A stretch of DNA of 64,000 nucleotides from Sphingobacteriaceae bacterium. GTDB taxonomy: Bacteria; Bacteroidota; Bacteroidia; UBA7662. Made by a program: the position numbers and the translations under genes. Each line of letters starts with the position of its first letter. Within the stretch, counting starts at the first letter, position 1. Of this stretch, positions 34,847 through 42,906 are shown piece after piece. The stretch spans positions 62,001 through 126,000 of the forward strand of contig JAUXNJ010000010.1 of NCBI GenBank assembly GCA_030682795.1, given 5' to 3'. The notes below the pieces were generated by a model. It was not told where the DNA came from. It did not search any database and saw only the letters and a list, made by a program, of their open reading frames with translations.

Positions 34847-34939
34847 TTACTCAGTGTATTGAGTAAAATTTACTCAATAAGGTGAGTAAAAAATACTTGG
34901 GACATTGAGTAAAAATTACTCAGTTAATTGAGTAAATTT
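34847..34939. repeat. Alternating inverted-repeat array of an ATTGAGTAAA half-site
   Basis: Eight half-sites (one weak) alternate in orientation in 93 bp: TTACTCAG at 34847, TTGAGTAAA at 34859, TTTACTCAA at 34869, GTGAGTAAA at 34882, a weak ATACTTGG near 34893, TTGAGTAAA at 34905, TTACTCAG at 34916, and TTGAGTAAA at 34928, which runs into the -7 box. The first full pair is a near-perfect 21-bp palindrome (34858-34878). It is AT-rich and lies between menC and the AAA ATPase gene. It could be a multimeric operator or an integration remnant. Confidence 0.85.
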
Positions 34940-34940
34940 G
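34933..34940 (+). promoter_or_regulatory. -7 promoter box of the AAA ATPase gene, within the palindrome array
   Basis: TAAATTTG fits TAnnTTTG and is 5 bp before the ATG at 34946, so the transcript would be leaderless. The box overlaps the last half-site of the array, so a protein bound there would block it. Confidence 0.5.
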
Positions 34941-34945
34941 TAATT

Positions 34946-36115
34946 ATGATCAAACGACCACATTTAGAGCTACTTACAAGGCGATTAAGTTTGCCACGGA
35001 AGTTCATTCAAGTCGTTTTTGGGCCCAGGCAAGTAGGTAAAACCACCACCATTCGTCAAGTTTTGGCGGCATGGGAGGGACCGAAGCATTTTGCAGCAGC
35101 CGATGGCGAAGCGGCTTCCGATGCCAACTGGCTCAAAACCCAATGGGAAATTATGCGGGCGCATGGCGAAGGCCTGCTGGTAATCGACGAAATCCAGAAA
35201 ATCGAAAACTGGAGCGAAATTGTGAAGCAGCTCTGGGATGAAGATACCTTTGCCAACCGTCCCATCAAGGTGGTAGTGCTGGGCTCTTCGCGCATGCTGC
35301 TGCAATATGGGCTCACCGAATCGCTCGCCGGTAGGTTTGAAACCACGTATATGGGCCACTGGACCCTTGCCGAAATGGAGGAAGCCTTTGGCTGGGATGC
35401 CGATACCTATGTGTGGTTTGGCGGCTACCCCGGCGCTGCCGATTTGATAGCCGATGAGGTGCGCTGGCAAACCTACCTCATGAATGCCTTGGTTGAAACC
35501 AGCGTTTCGCGCGATATTTTGATGCTTACCCGCATCGACAAACCGAGTTTGATGAAACGGCTGTTCGAAATTGGTTGTGTGTACTCGGCCCGCGAAATTT
35601 CCTTCACCAAAATTATGGGTCAGTTGCAGGACGCAGGCAATACCGTAACCTTGGCGCATTACCTGGAGTTGCTCGACAAAGCCGGTTTATTGGCGGGATT
35701 GCAAAAATATGCCGGTAATATGCCCCGCAAACGCGCCTCCAGTCCTAAATTCCAAGTGCACAACACCGCCTTGCACAGCGCTTTGTTCGGAGGTTATTTC
35801 AAAGACACCCGGCACCAACCCGCCCTTTGGGGACGCTGGGTGGTGTCGGCCGTGGGTGCTTACTTGCTCAACCAATCCTTCCTCCACAATTACCAGGTGT
35901 ATTATTGGCGGGATGGACAGGCGGAGGTGGATTTTGTGATTGAAAAAGGGCAAAAGCTCGTGAGCATTGAGGTAAAATCGAATACCGACCGCAACCAAAA
36001 GGGCATGGAGTTGTTTGCAAAGCAGTTCAAGCCGCACCGCCAGCTGCTGGTGGGCGATGGTGGCATGCGCTGGCAAGATTTTTTGAAGATGGACATCAGT
36101 AAGTTATTCGCATGA
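34946..36115 (+). CDS. AAA ATPase with DUF4143 C-terminal domain
   Basis: 389 residues from the ATG at 34946. N-terminal AAA domain with Walker A FGPRQVGKTTT and Walker B LLVIDEIQKIENW, sensor GSSRMLL, and the family segment ESLAGRFETTYMGHW. The C-terminal part is DUF4143, ending in a restriction-endonuclease-like core: VYYWRDGQAEVDFVIEKG and LVSIEVKSN. These proteins are common in accessory regions of many bacteria and their role is unclear (orphan ATPases; some are close to toxin-antitoxin loci). The stop overlaps the menE start by 4 bp, so it is an insertion between menC and menE that now drives or is co-transcribed with menE. Confidence 0.88.
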   Translation: MIKRPHLELLTRRLSLPRKFIQVVFGPRQVGKTTTIRQVLAAWEGPKHFAAADGEAASDANWLKTQWEIMRAHGEGLLVIDEIQKIENWSEIVKQLWDEDTFANRPIKVVVLGSSRMLLQYGLTESLAGRFETTYMGHWTLAEMEEAFGWDADTYVWFGGYPGAADLIADEVRWQTYLMNALVETSVSRDILMLTRIDKPSLMKRLFEIGCVYSAREISFTKIMGQLQDAGNTVTLAHYLELLDKAGLLAGLQKYAGNMPRKRASSPKFQVHNTALHSALFGGYFKDTRHQPALWGRWVVSAVGAYLLNQSFLHNYQVYYWRDGQAEVDFVIEKGQKLVSIEVKSNTDRNQKGMELFAKQFKPHRQLLVGDGGMRWQDFLKMDISKLFA

Positions 36116-37203
36116 GTGCCGGCCCAATCAAAGGCATTTGGCTGCACAGCCACTGGTTCGAGGCCGAGTTGATTGCCTCTGGCCAGGCTGCAGCGGCCTG
36201 GCAAGCGCTGGGAGTACCAGCTGCGGTACAGTCTTTTTTAAAGACTTGGTTCAGCTCGGCCGAAGCCATCGTAGCGCATACTTCTGGCTCCACAGGTCCG
36301 CCTAAAGCCATTGCCCTGCATCGCGATCAAATGATTGCCAGCGCGCAGCTCACCGCCCTGCACTTTGGCTTTCGAGCGGGGCAAAAGGCTTTGCTGCCGC
36401 TGAGTGCCGACTTCATTGCTGGCAAAATGATGCTTGTGAGGGCCATCGTAAGCGGCTTGGACTTGTACACCGCTCAACCTACACAGCGGCCCGACCTGCT
36501 TTTTCCAGAACAGCAGTTTGCGTTTACGCCTTTGGTCCCGGCCCAGCTTTTTGCCATGCTCGAAGCTAGGGCCAGCACGGCTGATTTAGGTACGATATTG
36601 TTAGGCGGGAGTGAGCTAAGCAGCGATTTACAAGCACTTTTGCCCCAATTAGGCACCCAAGAGCTCTGGCAGGGCTTTGGCATGACCGAAACCGTGAGTC
36701 ACCTTGCCTTGCGCCAGCTGCATCCCGTTTTACAAACCACTTACACCCCTTTGCCTGGTTTGCTGGTGCAAAGCGATGCCGCGGGCTGTTTACAGGTGTG
36801 GGGCGCTACCACCCAATACCGTTGGTTACAAAGCAACGATGTAATTGCTTTGGAGCCAGATGGGAGCTTCAGCTGGCTGGGGAGGGCCGACCATGTGATC
36901 AACAGCGGCGGCCACAAAATCCATCCCGAGCAACTCGAAGCCAAGCTCCGGGTTTTGGCGGCAGAACTTCCCGAACTGGCCGTTTTGCGCCAGCAAGACT
37001 TTTACATCTCCCAGCAAAGTCACCCCCAGTTTGGCGCCGTGCCCGTGTTGGTGCTAGCAGGAGAAGCCGGTCCCGAGGCCGCCCTGCTCAATCAGCTACA
37101 GCAGCAGTTGCAGCCGCATTTGGCCGCTTTCGAAATGATCCGCGCCCTGCGTTTTGAACCACAATTCGCCCGTACTACCAATGGCAAACTCCTGAGGCAC
37201 TGA
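36112..37203 (+). CDS. menE: o-Succinylbenzoate-CoA ligase-like AMP-binding protein
   Basis: 363 residues, short for the ANL superfamily, as is usual for Bacteroidota MenE. AMP-binding motif HTSGSTGPPKAI, then PLSADFIAGKMM, WQGFGMTETVSHLALRQ and the hinge GRADHVINSGGHKIHPE are clear. It activates OSB to OSB-CoA in menaquinone synthesis. ATG overlaps the AAA ATPase stop by 4 bp. The N-terminus (KGIWLHSHWFEAELIASGQ) is not typical for larger ANL enzymes. Confidence 0.87.
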   Translation: MSAGPIKGIWLHSHWFEAELIASGQAAAAWQALGVPAAVQSFLKTWFSSAEAIVAHTSGSTGPPKAIALHRDQMIASAQLTALHFGFRAGQKALLPLSADFIAGKMMLVRAIVSGLDLYTAQPTQRPDLLFPEQQFAFTPLVPAQLFAMLEARASTADLGTILLGGSELSSDLQALLPQLGTQELWQGFGMTETVSHLALRQLHPVLQTTYTPLPGLLVQSDAAGCLQVWGATTQYRWLQSNDVIALEPDGSFSWLGRADHVINSGGHKIHPEQLEAKLRVLAAELPELAVLRQQDFYISQQSHPQFGAVPVLVLAGEAGPEAALLNQLQQQLQPHLAAFEMIRALRFEPQFARTTNGKLLRH

Positions 37204-37242
37204 AACAAAGGTAAAAGCAAGCGGTAATTGGCCAAATTGCCG

Positions 37243-37250
37243 TAACTTTG
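37243..37250 (+). promoter_or_regulatory. -7 promoter box of the THUMP methyltransferase gene
   Basis: TAACTTTG, an exact TAnnTTTG, 4 bp before the GTG start at 37255. It would give a leaderless transcript. No -33 TTG at the proper distance was seen. Confidence 0.45.
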
Positions 37251-37254
37251 CGCC

Positions 37255-38493
37255 GTGTCAATTTTCGAACAATCCTCCGAGCTGGTCATAAGCTGTTACA
37301 AGCGACTCGGCATTTTCCTTGAGCAGGAGCTCAAAACCCTTGGTTTCACCCCAGAACGCGTAGCCGAAAGCTTCGTTACTTTACAAGGCACTGTTACCGA
37401 TGCCATGCACCTCAATATGAAGTTGCGCACGGCCAGCCAAATTTTGTATAAACTCCACAGTTTTCCTGCCGAGCATCCCGATCATGTGTACGAGGCTTTG
37501 GTGAAATACCCTTTTGAAGAGCTTTTGCCAGCCGATTGTTACTTTTCGGTGACCTCCATCGTCAAGCACGAAAGCGTAAACAACCCCATGTTCCTCAATT
37601 TGCGGGTGAAAGATGCGATTGTAGACCGCATGCGTGCCAAAAACGGCAAACGTCCCGATACCGGACCCGACCACAACAAAGCCGTTATCCACCTCTATTG
37701 GGTGGGTGAAGAGGCCATTTTATACGCCGATACTTCTGGCGAAACCCTTGCGAGGCACGGCTACCGCCTGCATCCTGGCAAAGCGCCATTGCTCGAGTCT
37801 TTGGCCGCCTCTATGGTGATGGCCAGCGGTTGGACGCCTGATATGCCCCTGCTCAACCCCATGGGCGGCACCGGCACCCTCGCCATTGAAGCGGCCTGCA
37901 TCGCCACCAACCGCTACCCCGGTTTGTACCGCCGCCGCTATGGCTTTATGTACCTCAAGGGCTTCGACCAGCGCAGCTATTTAGAGGCGGTGTTGGATTT
38001 GGAAGATGCCATTCAGGAAGTAGAAATGGAGCCGATTATTATCAACGACCGCGACAAGCGCATGCTCAGCTTTGCCCTTCAAAATGCTGAAAAGGCAGGC
38101 GTGGCGCATATGGTAGAAACCATTTCGGGCGATTACAGCGAATTGGCCATCCCTGAAACACCGGGCTGGGTGCTGCTCAATCCCGAATATGGTGAGCGCC
38201 TTGGCGAAGTGGAGGCTTTGTCGATTACCTATGCCGAAATTGGCACCTGGATGAAAAAATCGCTCCCCGGCTGGAAAGTCGGCATCATCTCTGGCAACCA
38301 GGAGCTGCTGAGCAAGGTGGGGCTCAAGCCCGATCGCCGCATTCCGTTGTACAACGGCCGCATCGACAGTCGCCTGTGCCTCTACAGCATGTACGCAGGC
38401 ACCAAGCGGGTATTCGGCGAGCAATCCGACGCCACCGCCTTAACTGATTCGAAGCCAGCGGCCGATGCCGAGGCTCCCGAGGCAGACGTATAG
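37255..38493 (+). CDS. THUMP-domain class I SAM-dependent RNA methyltransferase, unusual NPEY motif
   Basis: 412 residues starting at GTG. A THUMP-like region (about 40-165, ILYKLHSFPAEHPDHVYEAL), then a Rossmann methyltransferase with LNPMGGTGTLAIEAACIA as SAM loop (usual family form DPMCGSGT) and LLNPEYGERLGE in place of the usual NPPYGER. The third position of the catalytic (D/N)PPY tetrad is thus Glu, not Pro. The family (RlmK/L, YpsC-like) methylates guanine or adenine in rRNA. The substituted motif makes the activity uncertain. The C-terminus carries a low-complexity Asp/Ala tail. Confidence 0.83.
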   Translation: MSIFEQSSELVISCYKRLGIFLEQELKTLGFTPERVAESFVTLQGTVTDAMHLNMKLRTASQILYKLHSFPAEHPDHVYEALVKYPFEELLPADCYFSVTSIVKHESVNNPMFLNLRVKDAIVDRMRAKNGKRPDTGPDHNKAVIHLYWVGEEAILYADTSGETLARHGYRLHPGKAPLLESLAASMVMASGWTPDMPLLNPMGGTGTLAIEAACIATNRYPGLYRRRYGFMYLKGFDQRSYLEAVLDLEDAIQEVEMEPIIINDRDKRMLSFALQNAEKAGVAHMVETISGDYSELAIPETPGWVLLNPEYGERLGEVEALSITYAEIGTWMKKSLPGWKVGIISGNQELLSKVGLKPDRRIPLYNGRIDSRLCLYSMYAGTKRVFGEQSDATALTDSKPAADAEAPEADV

Positions 38494-38532
38494 CATAGCT
38501 CGAGCAGATTTTGTATCTTGCGAACATTACGC

Positions 38533-39834
38533 ATGAATACAACACCCACACCTTCCAGCCCAGCGGCTGATGAACCAGTAAGAATTACTTTTGACGACCT
38601 TGAACTCGATTACGACCTGCTCGATGGGCTCGACGTAATGGGCTTCAAACACCCAACACCGATTCAAGAAAAAGCCATCCCCATGATTTTGGATGGCAAG
38701 GACCTCATTGCCTGTGCCCAAACCGGTACTGGCAAAACGGCGGCCTTTGTACTGCCCATCATTCACCGCATTTTAAACGCCGATCACCGGCATTTGAATA
38801 CCCTTATTTTAACCCCTACGCGCGAATTGGCGCAACAAATCGACCAGCAGGTGGAGGGTTTGAGCTATTATACCTCGGTAAACTCCATTGCCATTTATGG
38901 CGGAGGCGATGGCGCCCTGTGGGAGCAGCAGCAGAAAGCGCTTAAAACCGGGGCCGACATCATCATTGCCACCCCGGGCCGACTGATTTCCTTTTTGAGT
39001 TCCGGCAATTTTAAGCTCGATAACTTGCAGCACCTGGTGCTCGACGAAGCCGACCGCATGCTCGACATGGGTTTTTTCGACGACATCATGCGCATTGTGG
39101 CCATGTTGCCCAAGCAGCGCCAAACCTTGATGTTTTCGGCTACCATGCCGTCCAAAATCAGGCAGTTGGCTGCTACCATCTTAAACGAACCCGAGCAAAT
39201 TACACTCTCGATCAGCAAGCCGGCTGAAAAAATTAACCAGCAGGTATATTTGGTATACGATCAGCAAAAAGAGCCTCTTTTGAAGGAAATTTTGGCCGAT
39301 CAGCAGTACAAAGCCATTTTGGTTTTTTGTTCTACCAAAGACAAGGTGAAGGAGCTCAACCATACCCTCCGCAAAATGCATATCCCTGCCAAGGCGTTTC
39401 ACTCCGATTTGGAGCAGGCCGAGCGCGAGGAGATCATGCGCGATTTTAAAGCCAGCAAGCTGCGCATTTTGGTGGGTACCGACGTGCTTTCGCGCGGTAT
39501 CGACGTGGACGGTATTGACTTGGTAATTAATTACGATGCGCCGCCAGATGCCGAGGACTATGTACACCGCATTGGTCGCACGGCCCGTGCCGAGCGCACT
39601 GGCACAGCCATCACCTTTGTGAATGAAAAAGACCAGCGACGTTTGGCTGCCATTGAGCAGCTCATCGAAAAGGAAGTGCCGCGGGTGGAGTTGCCAGAGA
39701 AATTTGGTCCTGCCCCAGCCTACAATCCCCGTGCAGGCGGTGGAGGGGGTGGCGGCAAGCGTCGTCCGTTCCGCAAAGGTGGCAAAAGTCCTGGCGGCCA
39801 CAACCGTCCCCGGCAACAAGGCCCCAGGAGCTAG
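38533..39834 (+). CDS. DEAD-box RNA helicase
   Basis: 433 residues from the ATG at 38533. All core motifs are visible: Q-motif region FKHPTPIQEKAIP, AQTGTGKTAAF, TPTRELAQQ, TPGRL, VLDEADRMLDMGF, SATMPS, VLSRGIDVDGIDLV and HRIGRTARAERTG. The C-terminal tail is Gly/Arg/Pro-rich (GGGGGGGKRRP-like), as in RhlE-type helicases, for RNA contact. Likely function in ribosome assembly or RNA decay at low temperature. Confidence 0.94.
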   Translation: MNTTPTPSSPAADEPVRITFDDLELDYDLLDGLDVMGFKHPTPIQEKAIPMILDGKDLIACAQTGTGKTAAFVLPIIHRILNADHRHLNTLILTPTRELAQQIDQQVEGLSYYTSVNSIAIYGGGDGALWEQQQKALKTGADIIIATPGRLISFLSSGNFKLDNLQHLVLDEADRMLDMGFFDDIMRIVAMLPKQRQTLMFSATMPSKIRQLAATILNEPEQITLSISKPAEKINQQVYLVYDQQKEPLLKEILADQQYKAILVFCSTKDKVKELNHTLRKMHIPAKAFHSDLEQAEREEIMRDFKASKLRILVGTDVLSRGIDVDGIDLVINYDAPPDAEDYVHRIGRTARAERTGTAITFVNEKDQRRLAAIEQLIEKEVPRVELPEKFGPAPAYNPRAGGGGGGGKRRPFRKGGKSPGGHNRPRQQGPRS

Positions 39835-39946
39835 CCGAGTGCTGCTGCTCGCTTCGCATAAGGGGGCAGCGCTTTAGGTTTTTAGGTGGTTTTGAAGAAG
39901 GCCAGCGCTCGTATTTACATCCACAAACTAGCCTTATCTTTACCAG

Positions 39947-40933
39947 ATGCAAGCCTCTCATTCCCACGAAATACGTTTTCAACGCTGGTTGGTAGTGATT
40001 GGAGCCCTGCTTTTGGTGCTCAAATTGGTGGCATGGCGACTCACAGGCTCCAATACCATTTTTAGCGATGCAGGTGAAAGTGTGGTGAATGTACTCGCCG
40101 GGGCATTTACCTGGTACAGTTTGGTGCTCAGTCGGCGCCCGCGCGACCTGAACCATCCTTATGGGCACGGCAAGATTGAGTTTTTAGCCGCCGGTGTGGA
40201 GGGTGCGCTGCTCGGCTTGGCGGGTTTTTTGATTGTGGGCAAGTCGCTTTACAACCTCTGGTTTCCGCAGCCTTTACAGTCGCTTGACCTGGGTTTGGCT
40301 TTGACGGCGGTAGCAGGTCTGGTAAATTACATTTTAGGCAGCATGGCGCTACAACGCGGCAGGACCAGTAATTCTCTGCCACTATTGGCTGGAGGGAAGC
40401 ATTTGCAGGCGGATGCTTGGAGTACTTTGGCGATGGTGTTGGGACTTGGCTTGGTGCTCTTTACAGGCTGGTGGTGGCTCGACAGTGTGGTGGCCACTTT
40501 GTTCGGGTGTTTTTTGTTGTATACAAGCTATCGCATTTTGCAGCCCAGCGTGGCGGGCATTATGGATGAGGCAGATGAGGTGCTCATAGAGCGTTTTGCC
40601 GCGGTTTTACAACAGAAGCGCCAGGCCGATTGGGTAGATTTTCATAACCTTCGTTTGATAAAATACGGCAGGATGCTGCATGTAGACGGCCACATGACCT
40701 TGCCGCGCTATTACGATGTAGAGCGGGCACATGAAGAAATAGAGCGGGTAGATGCCTTGATTGCCGCGGAATTTGGGCAGCGGGTGGAGTTTTTTATCCA
40801 TGTAGACCCCTGTTTGCCGAGCAGTTGCAGTTTATGCGCCCAAGCCGATTGTCCGGTGCGCGCCCAAGTTTTTGAGCGGCAGTTAGACTGGACTTTGCCC
40901 TTGTTGATGGAGAATCGGAAGCATCGGTTGTAG
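39947..40933 (+). CDS. Cation diffusion facilitator (CDF) family metal transporter
   Basis: 328 residues, with about six TM helices in the first 200 residues. The metal-site features are in TM2 (DAGESVVNV) and TM5 (HLQADAWST, HxxxD). HPYGHGKIEFLAAGVEG is the family loop. The C-terminal cytoplasmic domain ends in a cysteine cluster (DPCLPSSCSLCAQADCPVR). Such proteins export zinc or iron/cobalt from the cytosol in exchange for protons. A -7-like TATCTTTA sits just upstream of the ATG. Confidence 0.9.
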   Translation: MQASHSHEIRFQRWLVVIGALLLVLKLVAWRLTGSNTIFSDAGESVVNVLAGAFTWYSLVLSRRPRDLNHPYGHGKIEFLAAGVEGALLGLAGFLIVGKSLYNLWFPQPLQSLDLGLALTAVAGLVNYILGSMALQRGRTSNSLPLLAGGKHLQADAWSTLAMVLGLGLVLFTGWWWLDSVVATLFGCFLLYTSYRILQPSVAGIMDEADEVLIERFAAVLQQKRQADWVDFHNLRLIKYGRMLHVDGHMTLPRYYDVERAHEEIERVDALIAAEFGQRVEFFIHVDPCLPSSCSLCAQADCPVRAQVFERQLDWTLPLLMENRKHRL

Positions 40934-41106
40934 GGGGCAGAGGAGGTGAACAAGCCAGAGGATTCGCTTTTTGCCTTGTACAGGAGCGGTTTTGTACGCC
41001 GATTTTTTAAGATTGCGCGATTTTGACAAGTATCAAACCAGTGCCCAATTCCCCATTGTTTTGAACTTCATTTCAAATAAATAGGAGCTTGTCAATGCAA
41101 ACAGCG

Positions 41107-41370
41107 CTATTGCTTGCGGGCTGCGGCGCGTTTTTGCATGCTTTTGGTGAGACCAGAGCGCAGGAGCACGTAGAGCAGCACGCCCCCAAGGCAAAGCAGT
41201 TCGAGCCACCAAAGGCGGGCTTGCATGCCAGCTACCAGGCCGCCACCGAGGGCCAGGCCGAGCACAAAATGCATGAGGGTATTGGATGCAGCATCTGCGG
41301 CAGGCTGCTGAGCTACTTCGCCAGCGGCTTTTTTGCTCACTTTACCGGCTTGTTCTGAAGCGTTGCTCAT
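41107..41370 (-). CDS. Small two-helix membrane protein after ridA
   Basis: 87 residues from the ATG at 41370. Polar N-terminus (residues 1-30), then two hydrophobic helices (LMHFVLGLALGGGLVAGM and LWWLELLCLGGVLLYVLLRS) and a short basic tail. It overlaps the ridA stop by 4 bp (ATGA) and probably shares its transcript. No family was recognised. A plus-strand frame covers the same bases but has no neighbours that support it. Confidence 0.68.
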   Translation of the reverse strand: MSNASEQAGKVSKKAAGEVAQQPAADAASNTLMHFVLGLALGGGLVAGMQARLWWLELLCLGGVLLYVLLRSGLTKSMQKRAAARKQ

Positions 41371-41807
41371 AGGATTTCGGGGATTACGGCCATGCACTTC
41401 AATTCAATGGCAATGGCAGTAGGTAAGGCGCCAACTTCTACCGTAGTACGACAAGGCTTGGGATCCATTTCCTTAAAATACTCAGCATACACCCGGTTGA
41501 AGGTTTTAAAGTCACGCTTCATATCGGTGAGGTACACGGTAATGTCTACCAGGTCTTCCATGCGGGCGCCGCTGGCTTCCAATACAGCTTTTACGTTGGC
41601 GAGCACCTGGTGCACCTGGGCTTCGAAATCGAAAGCCTCGAAGTTTCCGTTTTTGTCGAGTTGCAAACCCGGCACCTGCGGATCGTTGGCATCGGTGCCG
41701 GCGGCGCGGGGACCAATGCCTGAGAGGAACAACAAATTGCCAACGCGACGCGCGTGGGGGTACAGTCCTACCGGATTGGGAGCACTGCTGGTTGAAATGG
41801 TAGCCAT
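41367..41807 (-). CDS. RidA-family protein (reactive imine deaminase-like)
   Basis: 146 residues from the ATG at 41807; the longer start would add an unrelated 32-residue segment. Features are FLSGIGPRAAGT, VHQVLANVKAVLEASGARMEDLV and the C-terminal RTTVEVGALPTAIAIELKCMAVI. The RTTVEVGALP stretch carries the conserved Arg and the following Gly-Ala-Leu-Pro that line the active site. RidA removes enamine/imine by-products; versions with this PNPVGLYPHARRV start look like 2-aminomuconate deaminase (kynurenine route), which is a possible alternative. Confidence 0.86.
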   Translation of the reverse strand: MATISTSSAPNPVGLYPHARRVGNLLFLSGIGPRAAGTDANDPQVPGLQLDKNGNFEAFDFEAQVHQVLANVKAVLEASGARMEDLVDITVYLTDMKRDFKTFNRVYAEYFKEMDPKPCRTTVEVGALPTAIAIELKCMAVIPEIL

Positions 41808-41909
41808 GTTACAAAGTACGCTTGCAGCCGCGAACTTCGCAAGTTTTGGTTGTTTTATTGGTATTCCTGATCTGAATAGATGATCACCTGGGGAATTAAG
41901 CAACCATAA

Positions 41910-42237
41910 TCATCCTCTATTGATTTGAAATAAATTTACCAGACCCTCATCAACCAGTAGCAATTCGGAAGGCGACAACGAGCCTAATTTGCCAATCACG
42001 ATTGACCGATCAATGGTTGCTATTTTGCTCAATCTAATGATTGATGGCCGTTTTAATCCATTTCGAACAGCAGGTACAAGCATTACATCGTGTAACTCTT
42101 GCCATTTCAGTTGGCTAGTGATAAAAGAAACCGTAACATCCGTATCACCCGCAAATAAAATAACAGCAGGCCTATTTTTACTTCCTGTAAGGTCTGTAAA
42201 AGGAAAAGGGATTTAAAACGAGGTCACCTTTGGTCAC
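41910..42237 (-). pseudogene. MazF/PemK-type toxin gene broken by a one-base frameshift
   Basis: A GTG at 42237 opens MTKGDLVL, then a stop follows after PFSFYRPYRK. In the next frame, starting at the same place, the protein continues as PFPFTDLTGSKNRPAVI and runs on to LVNLFQINRG at a stop at 41910-41912. The two parts together make a complete PemK/MazF mRNA-interferase of about 108 residues, with PFTDLTGSKNRPAV as the family hallmark. The cause is one extra A in the run AAA in TTTTAAATCCC (about 42211-42213); TTTTAATCCC would restore the frame. The total length (328 bp = 109 x 3 + 1) agrees. A stop codon closes the second frame directly upstream. The intact antitoxin partner overlaps it. 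Confidence 0.8.
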
Positions 42238-42460
42238 CGTATTTTTCGATTACATCAGCAGCTGAATACAAATCATCATCTTCCGCCAGAAAATCAAAGG
42301 CTTTTGCCTCCGAAACTAATTGCTGCATGCCTTCAGCAAGTATTTTCTGGTCAATCCCCCGCAAAAGCGTCTCTGCATAATCCGAAACTTCTTGTATCTT
42401 TTGATTGGGAAGTTTGGAAAGGTGCTGAATGGTTTTTTGTACGAGCTTGTCTCGCGTCAT
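42224..42460 (-). CDS. Antitoxin-like small protein (partner of the broken MazF toxin)
   Basis: 78 residues: MTRDKLVQKTIQHLSKLPNQ and an acidic tail with FLAEDDDLYSAADVIEKYGD. A helical N-terminus with an acidic C-terminus upstream of and overlapping (by 14 bp) a MazF/PemK frame is the normal antitoxin layout. The family was not named. The -7 box lies 4 bp before the ATG. Confidence 0.75.
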   Translation of the reverse strand: MTRDKLVQKTIQHLSKLPNQKIQEVSDYAETLLRGIDQKILAEGMQQLVSEAKAFDFLAEDDDLYSAADVIEKYGDQR

Positions 42461-42464
42461 AATT

Positions 42465-42472
42465 CAAATTTA
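42465..42472 (-). promoter_or_regulatory. -7 promoter box of the antitoxin gene
   Basis: TAAATTTG on the minus strand, 4 bp before the ATG at 42460. The sequence from the box to the ATG is closely like that before the AAA ATPase at 34946 and also implies a leaderless mRNA. Confidence 0.5.
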
Positions 42473-42551
42473 CGGAAATGTATGCACTCATCCAATGGCA
42501 TTATAGAGGGTTTGGCGGGGAAGTTTACAGTATCAATGTATCAATATTTGC

Positions 42552-42905
42552 TCAAGGCATGGTTACCCGCAGTCTCAACAACTCGCTGCCCTGCTCATTG
42601 CAACCAACCTGAAGCAGGCGGAAGCTGAAGTTCAGGCGCGCTTCTTTCCAGCTATATACCAGCTGGGCGTCAGGCAGAGGTAGGTAGCCGATGGTTTGGT
42701 AGCCTTGCACCACGGCCACTTGGGCGAGCTCGAGTTGGCGGTCGTAGTGGTAGCGCAGCCGTACTTTTTTGTGCGGCTGGTAGCGGCCTTGCAGGCGTGC
42801 CGGCACCAGCAGCTGGGTGTCGAGCAGCAGTTGCAGGTTGCGGGCAACAGGGCGCTGGTGGTAGCTGAACCAGCGCCCGAGCGTAGGGAGTAGTACCGCT
42901 TGCAT
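42552..42905 (-). CDS. Small protein of unknown function, weakly HIRAN-like
   Basis: 117 residues from the ATG at 42905. No signal peptide or membrane segment. It is beta-rich with QPHKKVRLRYHYDRQLELAQ and YQTIGYLPLPDAQLV; the IGYLP and the preceding acidic/basic pattern faintly resemble a HIRAN domain, but I would not rely on this. It follows the 45-codon gene by one base (TGATATG), so the two are coupled. Confidence 0.55.
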   Translation of the reverse strand: MQAVLLPTLGRWFSYHQRPVARNLQLLLDTQLLVPARLQGRYQPHKKVRLRYHYDRQLELAQVAVVQGYQTIGYLPLPDAQLVYSWKEARLNFSFRLLQVGCNEQGSELLRLRVTMP

Positions 42906-42906
42906 A

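Noticed and set aside
41089-41358. 89-residue plus-strand frame with a signal-like start
   Set aside because: It is antisense to the small membrane protein that overlaps ridA (ATGA); it has no neighbours or family features.
41989-42216. 75-residue plus-strand frame
   Set aside because: Antisense to the MazF-type toxin remnant, which has a clear family match.
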